Source: Streptomyces otsuchiensis (lineage in GTDB: Bacteria > Actinomycetota > Actinomycetes > Streptomycetales > Streptomycetaceae). Taken from it: DNA of 37,274 nucleotides. Of the stretch, positions 27,798 through 34,343 are shown in pieces. Positions within the stretch are counted from its first letter, which is position 1. Every line of letters starts with the position of its first letter. The stretch spans positions 1 through 37,274 of the forward strand of contig NZ_BHZI01000018.1 in the NCBI RefSeq assembly GCF_004305975.1. The letters are read 5' to 3'. The notes under the pieces were generated by a model. It was given only the letters and a program-made list of their open reading frames with translations. It was not told the DNA's origin and made no database searches. Position numbers and translations under genes: made by a program.

Positions 27798-28222
27798 ACC
27801 CGCGCGCCGTAGACGTGGTCGACCGTGAGCGTGATCAGCACCCGGCGGTCGGCGACCATCGCCGCCCGGTACTCGTCCCAGTCGGGGTGCTCGCCCGCGG
27901 CCGCCCGGTAGTAGTCCACCAGCGCCTGCACCTCCGGTCCGTGCGGGTCGGTTCCCGGCCCGTCGAGGGTGACCGTGCCCTCGGCGGTCGCCCACTCCCA
28001 GCCGTCCGGCCCGGTCACCTCCAGCGCCGCCCGGGGGTCCCGGCGGAGGTTGGCCGCCTTCGCGGTCCTCGCCGAGGTGGAGACGCGGATGACTCCGGCG
28101 TCGCGGTCGTAGGCGGGTGTCACCGGGGAGAGCTGGGGGCGGCCGTCGGACCTGAGGGTGGCGAGGACGCCGAGGCGGCTCTCCGCGAGCAGCGCGTGCG
28201 GGTCGAAAGAGGTCTCCGTCAT
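27791..28222 (-). CDS. PPOX-class flavin/F420-dependent oxidoreductase
   Basis: 143 residues, the usual size of this split-beta-barrel family. The N-terminal signature is LLAESRLGVLATLRSDGRPQ (10-29), then LSPVTPAYDRDAGVIRVST and ARTAKAANLRRDPRAALEV. Members bind F420 or FMN and reduce varied small molecules; the cofactor cannot be decided from sequence alone, though the actinobacterial TIGR03618-like form favours F420. ATG 28222 has no Shine-Dalgarno and no clear -10 box, so the start is less certain. The last codons are built from the repeat array, which suggests that the 3' end of the gene was shaped by it. Confidence 0.85.
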   Translation of the reverse strand: MTETSFDPHALLAESRLGVLATLRSDGRPQLSPVTPAYDRDAGVIRVSTSARTAKAANLRRDPRAALEVTGPDGWEWATAEGTVTLDGPGTDPHGPEVQALVDYYRAAAGEHPDWDEYRAAMVADRRVLITLTVDHVYGARVR

Positions 28223-28273
28223 GTCGGGACCAACTCGCCGCCCCGCGCCGCGTATTCCGAGCCGCCCGGCGCG

Positions 28274-28347
28274 TCCCCCGGCCGGGTGAACGGCCGGTCG
28301 GGGGATGCCCGGGTGACCGGGCCGGGCCGCGGTGTCGCCGGCCCGGC
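28274..28347 (-). terminator. two hairpins after the Stealth gene
   Basis: Just beyond the stop of the Stealth gene, gccgggccg (28321-28329) pairs with cggcccggc (28339-28347). Further on, tcccccggccg (28274-28284) pairs with cggcc (28291-28295) and, across a 4-nt bulge, ggggga (28300-28305). Both are GC-rich without a T-run. They separate the Stealth gene from the PPOX gene. Confidence 0.55.
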
Positions 28348-28362
28348 TCTCGCGGGCGGCTG

Positions 28363-30240
28363 TCAGCCGCCGGCGGGGACGGGCGGTGCGGGCGCCGGGC
28401 CGCCGGCGTCGGCCGGTGACCGGGAGTCCGGGGCGGCCCCGTCGGCGCCGCTGCTGACCCGCTCGAAGGGGCTGGCGAACGGGTAGTACGCCTGGAGGAA
28501 GGGCTGCATCACGGCGAGCTGCTGGTCGAGGTCCGCCTCGCTGGAGACCGTGTCGTTGAGGCAGAACACCGCTCGGTCGCGGGCCGCCAGCAACCGGCCG
28601 AGTCGCGCCGGGGTGTGCGGGTGCGCCATGTCGAAGTAGTTGTAGACCATGTCGCCCGGCACCGCGCGGCCGGTGAGGAACGCGTAGTAGTGGTGCAGCG
28701 AGGAGGTCACCGACAGGTCGTTGAGCTCGCGGAACCGGTTGGCCGCGGTGTCGCGGTGCCGCTCGGCGAACTCCTCCTCGATCTCCTCCAGCACGCTGCG
28801 CTGCAGGGCGTGCGGCACGTGCTTCATCTTCTGCGTGATGACGCTGCCGAATCGTTCCTCGATCACGGCGCGGTTGTTCTTGCCCGCCACCGACACCGGT
28901 ACGTCCTCGCTGGAGGGGCGGCCGAAGGGCACGTGCGCCTTGGAGAGGAAGAACTTCGACAGCCCGTTGGCGAGGAAGAAGTCCTGCGGGGTCGCCAGGC
29001 GGCCGAGGAAGACGTCGTCGTTGAGGTAGAGGAAGTGCTCGGACAGCCCCTCGATGTGGTGCAACTGGCTTTCGATGGCGTGCGAGTTGAACGTCGGGAG
29101 GACCGAGGGGTCGCGGAAGATCTCGCGGTGGCTGACGACGGTGATCCCGGGGTGGTCGGTGTCCAGCCACTCCGGCGTCTGGTCGTCGGTCACCAGGTAC
29201 ACGTGGTTGATCCACGGTGCGTACTGGGCGAGGGAGCGCAGCGAGTACCGCAGCTCGTCCCGGCTGAGGAAGCGCGCCGCGTTGGCGGCCTCCTCGTGAT
29301 AGCCCTCGCCGGAGAACTCGGCACGGCGCCGCAGCCACGCCGGGTCGGACCCGTCGACCCATGTGTACACGGCGTCCACGGGGAAGCGGATGTCGTCGGG
29401 CAGCGGGTGGGCGAACTCGGGGAGGGTGCGGACCTTGACGTCGGCCGCGGCGTCCCGGGCCAGCAGCGGGCTCACCCGGGCGAGCGGAACGGTGACGCGC
29501 TCCTCGTCGGGCGGCACCTCGTCCGTGCAGCGGTTGGGGCGGGGCGCCGTCAGCCCGCCGAGGCCGTCCGCGGGCCAGAACTCGATGTCGCAGCCGAAGC
29601 GGTCACCGATCGACGCCGTGCCGTGCTCGTCGGTGAAGTACCAGCAGAGGCGTATCACCCGTGCCTGCAGCTGACGGCGGGTGCCGGCGCCGCCGACCGG
29701 GGTGGTGCGGGGGCCCGCCCGGCGGGTCTGCTCGGCCACCAGGTAGCCGGCGGTGCGGGAGCACAGGGCGGTCAGGGCGGCCAGGGCCTCGGCCCGGCGG
29801 TCGGCGGGCACTCCCACGCAGCCGGCGGCCGGGTCGGTGCCGCGGACCACGAAGTGGTCGACGCCGGCCTGGTCCAGCGCGTCGCAGATCCACTCCGTCG
29901 CCTGGGCCTGGGCCTGGAGCGGAGAGGGGTAGGCGCGCACATGCGCTGCCTTGGGGCGCCGGTTCACCGTCACCAGACGGCGGCCCTTCGCCGCGTACAC
30001 CTGTGGGGCGCGGCGCAGCGCCAGTGCCGCCCGGCGCTCGGCGATCCGGTCGGGGACCGCCTGCGACAGGGTCAGCGAGCGCTTCACAGCCGAGCGCAGC
30101 CGCAGCGAGGATCTTCCGGCCACCGCACGCCGTGCCGCCACGGGCACCAGCTTGCGGTACAGGGCGACCAGGCTCGACGCCTCCGGGTTACGGACGGGAC
30201 CACCCGCCTGGCCACCGTCCTGCTCGGGTTGTGCGCTCAT
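28363..30240 (-). CDS. Stealth-family sugar-phosphate transferase
   Basis: 625 residues from ATG 30240, with ggaggag about 10 nt upstream; a GTG at 30276 is in frame but less likely. Stealth proteins transfer hexose-1-phosphate to make phosphodiester-linked capsule or cell-wall polymers. Conserved region 1 is FPVDAVYTWVDGSDP (286-300). Region 2 runs from RDELRYSLRSL (327-337) and VYLVTDDQTPEWL through FLYLNDDVFLG (403-413). Region 3 has AHVPFG (435-440) to LHHYYAFLTGRAVPG (515-529), and region 4 has FCLNDTVSSE (559-568). The N-terminal ~280 residues are a less conserved domain typical of long actinobacterial members. No transmembrane segment or signal is seen. It stands alone; the acceptor polymer is unknown. 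Confidence 0.92.
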   Translation of the reverse strand: MSAQPEQDGGQAGGPVRNPEASSLVALYRKLVPVAARRAVAGRSSLRLRSAVKRSLTLSQAVPDRIAERRAALALRRAPQVYAAKGRRLVTVNRRPKAAHVRAYPSPLQAQAQATEWICDALDQAGVDHFVVRGTDPAAGCVGVPADRRAEALAALTALCSRTAGYLVAEQTRRAGPRTTPVGGAGTRRQLQARVIRLCWYFTDEHGTASIGDRFGCDIEFWPADGLGGLTAPRPNRCTDEVPPDEERVTVPLARVSPLLARDAAADVKVRTLPEFAHPLPDDIRFPVDAVYTWVDGSDPAWLRRRAEFSGEGYHEEAANAARFLSRDELRYSLRSLAQYAPWINHVYLVTDDQTPEWLDTDHPGITVVSHREIFRDPSVLPTFNSHAIESQLHHIEGLSEHFLYLNDDVFLGRLATPQDFFLANGLSKFFLSKAHVPFGRPSSEDVPVSVAGKNNRAVIEERFGSVITQKMKHVPHALQRSVLEEIEEEFAERHRDTAANRFRELNDLSVTSSLHHYYAFLTGRAVPGDMVYNYFDMAHPHTPARLGRLLAARDRAVFCLNDTVSSEADLDQQLAVMQPFLQAYYPFASPFERVSSGADGAAPDSRSPADAGGPAPAPPVPAGG

Positions 30241-30576
30241 CGCACCGGTTCTCCTCCCACGGGCGCCGCCCGTCACGTACGAGGACGGCCTCGTCGGGCG
30301 GCGACTTTCGAAACGTCACCGATTTCCGTCAGTGTGCCGTACGTCACCAGGGGTTCCGGCCGTTTCGGGCACGATCCGGCCGGATGACCCGGTGCGGTAC
30401 ACATCGGCACGGTACTCCTTCCCAGCCTTTGTCAAAGGAGGCATCACCGGACTGTCGACGATCCGGTACGCAGCCGCGCCGGGCCCGGAGACGCGGAATG
30501 CCCGTTCACTCCTGAGAGTGAACGGGCATCCCTGGTCACGGGGCCGGGGCGACGCTTCGGCCCGGACGGGGGCGGG
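30241..30576. promoter_or_regulatory. intergenic region between the Stealth gene and the ABC operon
   Basis: 336 nt that should hold the Stealth promoter (minus strand), although no clear -35/-10 pair is visible. cctttgtcaaagg (30426-30438) is a perfect 13-bp palindrome around a central t. It runs into aaaggagg, a full Shine-Dalgarno-like sequence with no start codon in range. gtgacg on the minus strand occurs three times between about 30276 and 30345. The ABC operon terminator lies at 30498-30529. Confidence 0.5.
30498..30529 (-). terminator. terminator of the ABC importer operon
   Basis: atgcccgttcactc (30498-30511) and gagtgaacgggcat (30516-30529) form a perfect 14-bp stem with a ctga loop, 47 nt beyond the stop of the last permease gene on the minus strand. 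It is less GC-rich than other hairpins here but fully paired. Confidence 0.85.
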
Positions 30577-31431
30577 CTACTTCACCGCGCCGCCCATCAT
30601 CCCCGCGACGAACTGCTTCTGGAACGCGAAGAAGATCGCCAGCGGCACCAGCATCGACAGGAAGGCGCCGGGCGCCAGCACGTCGATGTTGGAGTCGAAC
30701 TGCCGCATCTGCTGCTGCAGCGCCACCGTCATCGGCGGCGAGCTGGGGTCGGCGAACACCAGCGCCACCAGCATGTCGTTCCACACCCACATGAACTGGA
30801 AGATCGCCAGCGCGGCGATGGCGGGACCGCCCAGCGGCAGCACCACCCGGGTGAAGAGCCGCAGCTCACCGGCGCCGTCCAGCCGCGCGGCCTCCAGCAG
30901 CTCCCGCGGGATCTCCGCGAAGAAGTTGCGCAGCAGGAAGATCGCGAACGGCAGACCGAACGCGGCGTGGAAGATCACCACGCCGAAGGTGGTCTCGAAC
31001 AGGCCGAGCGTGTTGAACAGACGCGCGACCGGGATCAGCGCCACCTGGATCGGCACCACCAGCAGTGCCACCACGCCGATGAACCACCAGTCCCGGCCGG
31101 GGAAGTCCAGCCACGCGAAGGCGTAGGCGGCCATCGCGCCGAGGACCAGCACCAGCAGGGTGGCGGGCACGGTGATGAGCGCGGTGGTCCACAACGAGCC
31201 GGTGATGGCGTCGTTCTGGAGGATCTCCGTGTAGTTGGCCCCGGTCAGCTGGCCGGGGTCGGTGAAGACCGTCCACCAGCCGCTGGAGGCCATGTCCCGC
31301 GGGTCGCGGAACGAGGACAGCAGCAGTCCGGCGGTGGGCATCAGCCACAGCAGGGCCAGGACGATCAGCACCGCCCGGACCAGGCCCCCGGAGGCGAACG
31401 ACGCGATGCGCGACGCGACGGAAGTCTTCAT
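30577..31431 (-). CDS. carbohydrate ABC transporter permease, MalG type
   Basis: 284 residues with six predicted transmembrane segments. The cytoplasmic EAA loop that contacts the ATPase reads EAARLDGAGELRLFTRVVLP (about 178-197). The C-terminus is the normal short form (FQKQFVAGMMGGAVK). It is the second permease of a sugar importer, last gene of the operon. Its ATG overlaps the stop of the preceding permease by 4 bp (ATGA). No ATPase gene lies nearby; Streptomyces importers commonly share the MsiK ATPase, which is the likely partner here by inference. The sugar is unknown. Confidence 0.94.
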   Translation of the reverse strand: MKTSVASRIASFASGGLVRAVLIVLALLWLMPTAGLLLSSFRDPRDMASSGWWTVFTDPGQLTGANYTEILQNDAITGSLWTTALITVPATLLVLVLGAMAAYAFAWLDFPGRDWWFIGVVALLVVPIQVALIPVARLFNTLGLFETTFGVVIFHAAFGLPFAIFLLRNFFAEIPRELLEAARLDGAGELRLFTRVVLPLGGPAIAALAIFQFMWVWNDMLVALVFADPSSPPMTVALQQQMRQFDSNIDVLAPGAFLSMLVPLAIFFAFQKQFVAGMMGGAVK

Positions 31432-32726
31432 CGCTGGGCCTCCTTACGCAGCCGGCGCACGTTGACGATCATCACCGGGATCACCAGCAGCAGCAGGAAG
31501 ATCGCGATCGCCGAGCCCAGGCCCTGGTTCGATCCGGCGCCGAAGGACACCGTGTACAGCTGGAGCGCCAGCACGTTGGCGTCGGGTTGGACCGACCCGG
31601 GCGCGATGATCAGCACCAGGTCGAAGACCTTCAGCACGTTGATCATCAACGTCACCATCACCACCCCGAGGACCGGGGCGAGCAGTGGCACGGTGATCCG
31701 GCGGAACACCTGCCACTCGTTGGCGCCGTCCACCCGGGCGGCCTCCATGATCTCCCGGGGCACACCGGCCAGTCCGGCCGCGATGAGCACCATCGCGAAG
31801 CCGGCCCACATCCACACGTAGCTGCCGATGATCGCCGGCGTCACCAGCGACGGGCCGAGCCAGTCGACACCGTTGTAGCTGGCCGCGAAGTTGGACGCGG
31901 CCAGCCGCAGCTGGGCCCCGTCCGCCTCGGCGGGCAACGAGAAGGTGCCGTCGGCCTGCGTGGTGGCGGACGCCACCACCGAGCCGTCCTGGACCGCCTG
32001 CACGGTGATCCCGGCCAGGGCCTTCTCACCGTCGTCGATCACCCCGGGCTCGCCACCACCGCCCTGGGTGAAGTCGAGCCAGACGGTGCCCGTGACCCCG
32101 TCCGAGGACGACGCGGCGGGCACCGCCTGTTCGGCGTCGGCCACGGCCGGCGGCGCCACCCGCACCAGCGGGAGCAGCACGGAGTCACCCGCGGAGACCG
32201 CCTGGTCCAGCACGATCGCGCCGTCCGGCTCCTCCGACATGCCGTCGTCGGGGCGCGGATGGGCGCCCGGCCACGGCGCGCCCTCCGAGAAGGTGTCGTG
32301 CACCGAGACCGCGACCGCGTTGGCCACGCCCCGGTCCGGGTCCGCCTCGTAGACGAGCCGGAAGATGATGCCCGCGGCCAGCATGGAGATCGCCATGGGC
32401 ATGAAAATCAACAACTTGAACGCGGTCGCCCAGCGGATCCGCTCGGTCAGGACCGCGAAGATCAAGCCGAGTCCGGTGGCGACAGCGGGCGCCACCGCGA
32501 TCCAGATGAGGTTGTTCTGCAACGCCTTTCTGATCGCCGGGTCCGTGAACAGCGACTGGTAGTTGCCGAAACCGACGAACCCGTCACCGGACGCGTCGAA
32601 GAGGCTTCGGTAGAGAGAGAAGATGATCGGATAGACCACCAGCGCGCCCAGGAGCAGCAGCGCCGGCAGCAGGAACGAGGCCACGATCCAGGGACGTCCC
32701 CGGAACATGGCTGGGCCTTTCGCCAT
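31428..32726 (-). CDS. carbohydrate ABC permease with extracytoplasmic Ig-like insert
   Basis: 432 residues, about 130-140 more than a normal MalF/UgpA-type permease. Transmembrane segments lie at about 13-36, 71-94, 103-124, 296-318, 350-375 and 405-425. The EAA loop is EAARVDGANEWQVFRRITVP (328-347). The extra segment (about 145-283) sits after VYEADPDRGVANAV and before YNGVDWLG, in an outward loop. Its second part (211-277: GTVWLDF, VIDDGEKALAGITVQAV, ATTQADGTFSLP) has the pattern of SdrD-B/CNA-B type beta-sandwich domains. ATG 32708 is an alternative start with a better gaaagg box. It overlaps the second permease gene by 4 bp. Confidence 0.93.
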   Translation of the reverse strand: MAKGPAMFRGRPWIVASFLLPALLLLGALVVYPIIFSLYRSLFDASGDGFVGFGNYQSLFTDPAIRKALQNNLIWIAVAPAVATGLGLIFAVLTERIRWATAFKLLIFMPMAISMLAAGIIFRLVYEADPDRGVANAVAVSVHDTFSEGAPWPGAHPRPDDGMSEEPDGAIVLDQAVSAGDSVLLPLVRVAPPAVADAEQAVPAASSSDGVTGTVWLDFTQGGGGEPGVIDDGEKALAGITVQAVQDGSVVASATTQADGTFSLPAEADGAQLRLAASNFAASYNGVDWLGPSLVTPAIIGSYVWMWAGFAMVLIAAGLAGVPREIMEAARVDGANEWQVFRRITVPLLAPVLGVVMVTLMINVLKVFDLVLIIAPGSVQPDANVLALQLYTVSFGAGSNQGLGSAIAIFLLLLVIPVMIVNVRRLRKEAQR

Positions 32727-32747
32727 GGTCGGCAGTCCGCCCGCGGA

Positions 32748-34142
32748 TCAGTCGCCGTAGGCGGCGGCCGCCTGCGACTCCAGGTACTCCTGGACGCCCT
32801 CGATGTCCTCGGGGTCGCGCAGGAAGTCCTGCAGCGCCTGCCACATGCCCTGCCCGGTGGTGCCACCGAAGGCGGCCGGGGCCAGGTCGGACATGTCGAA
32901 GCGGAAGTCGTCACCGGCGGAGATCAGCGCCTCGGCGATCTCACGCTGCACGTCGTCCGGGTAGGCGTCGAAGCCGAGCGCCTTGTTCGGCGAGAGGAAC
33001 CCGCCCTGGCCCGCCCAGGTGGCGGCCGCGTCGGTCGAGGCCAGGAACGCCATCAGCGCCTCCTGGGCCTCGGTCGCCTCGCCGGTGTCGGGGGAGAGCG
33101 CCACGGCGACGTCGCCGCCGCTGACCACGGGGGAGTCGTCACCGACCGCCGGGAACGGGAAGACCAGCGCGTCCTCGCCCACGACGGCGTCGGTGGAGTC
33201 GCTGATCACCGAGGCGACGAAGTCGCCCTCGTAGACCATGGCGGCCGACGGGGCCTCCAGGTCGGCGAAGGTCTGGGTCACCGAGGTCGGGAAGTCGGTG
33301 CGCAGCGCGCCGGCACTGCCGCCCGCCAGCAGCCGCTCCTGGCCGAACAGCTCGCCCAGGGTGGTGAGCGCCTCGGTCACCGACTCGTCGGTCCACGGGA
33401 TCTCGTGCGCGGCCAGCTGGTCGTACAGCTCCGGGCCGGCCTGCGAGAGGTAGATGTTCTCGAACCAGTCGGTCAGGGTCCAGCCGTCGGCGCCGCCGAC
33501 GGAGACCGGGTCCACGCCCGAGTCGGAGACGGTGCCCGCGGTCGCCACGAACTCGTCCCAGGTGGTCGGCGGCTCGACACCGGCGTTGGTGAACGCGGTG
33601 TTGTTGTACCAGACCAGGGACTTGTTGGCGGCCTTGACGTACACGCCGTACTGCTCGCCCTCGTAGGCGCCGAGGTCGCGCCAGCCCGCGTCGTAGTTCT
33701 CCGCCAGCTGCTCCTCGGCCAGGGCGCCCACCGGGGCGAGCCAGCCCTTGTCGGCGAACTCGTGCACCACGCCGACCTGGGCCACGATCGCCACGTCGGG
33801 GGCCGCGCCGCCGTCGATCTTCTGGCCGATGAACGTCGACAGGTTGTCGCCGGTCGGCACGAAGCTGACCTTGGCGCCGGTCTGCTCCTCGAAGTCGGCG
33901 ATGGCCGCCATGAAGTTGGACTGCTCGGCGCCGGTCCACACCGCGGCGACCTCCAGGGTCTCGCCGCTGAGGTCCGGCAGGTCCAGCGAGGCGCCGTTGT
34001 CACCACCGCCGCCACCGCCACCGGACCCGCCGCCGCTGTCGTCGCTGCCGCATGCCGTGAGGACCAGGGCCGCGGCGGTGGCGACCGCCGCGATCTGGCC
34101 GAGATGCCGTGTCCTACGGCTGGAACGGATGGCGCTGTTCAT
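32748..34142 (-). CDS. sugar-binding lipoprotein of an ABC importer
   Basis: 464 residues. A signal peptide with lipobox LTAC (C31) is followed by a Gly/Ser/Asp linker (about 33-50) and a solute-binding domain of the extracellular family 1 type. Typical pieces are WTGAEQSNFMAAIADFEEQT (69-88), YGVYVKAANKSLVWYNNTAF (about 165-184), WDEFVATA and TWAGQGGFLSPNKA. It captures a sugar or oligosaccharide outside the membrane and delivers it to the two permeases downstream (gap 21 nt). Its length and motifs suggest an alpha-glucoside or similar substrate only weakly. No regulator or glycosidase gene is adjacent. ATG 34142 has an aagggcgg box 6 nt upstream. Confidence 0.94.
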   Translation of the reverse strand: MNSAIRSSRRTRHLGQIAAVATAAALVLTACGSDDSGGGSGGGGGGGDNGASLDLPDLSGETLEVAAVWTGAEQSNFMAAIADFEEQTGAKVSFVPTGDNLSTFIGQKIDGGAAPDVAIVAQVGVVHEFADKGWLAPVGALAEEQLAENYDAGWRDLGAYEGEQYGVYVKAANKSLVWYNNTAFTNAGVEPPTTWDEFVATAGTVSDSGVDPVSVGGADGWTLTDWFENIYLSQAGPELYDQLAAHEIPWTDESVTEALTTLGELFGQERLLAGGSAGALRTDFPTSVTQTFADLEAPSAAMVYEGDFVASVISDSTDAVVGEDALVFPFPAVGDDSPVVSGGDVAVALSPDTGEATEAQEALMAFLASTDAAATWAGQGGFLSPNKALGFDAYPDDVQREIAEALISAGDDFRFDMSDLAPAAFGGTTGQGMWQALQDFLRDPEDIEGVQEYLESQAAAAYGD

Positions 34143-34252
34143 GATGACCGCCCTTTTTACCTGTGAACCATCGTCGCTTCATCGATAACGCGCAGGTACG
34201 GACCTGGAACGCCCCGAAGGCATGCCGAGACTCGCTCCCGCGCTGCTAGCCG

Positions 34253-34281
34253 TTCCTACGCTGCTCAGGCGTCACAGGCAA
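34253..34281 (-). promoter_or_regulatory. weak candidate promoter of the ABC operon
   Basis: On the minus strand ttgcct (34281-34276), a 17-nt spacer and taggaa (34258-34253) resemble a housekeeping promoter. It lies about 110 nt before the binding-protein ATG, in a 201-nt gap with locally raised AT content. I see no palindrome that fits a LacI-type operator. Confidence 0.3.
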
Positions 34282-34343
34282 GAGCGTTTAACTTCTCAAC
34301 ACCTCATTCGTGATGTGTCCGTTACGGGGACCAGGCGTCGGGC

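Noticed and set aside
31525-31536. T-loop-like sequence ggttcgatcc suggesting a tRNA
   Set aside because: No acceptor, D or anticodon arms around it; it lies inside the permease gene.
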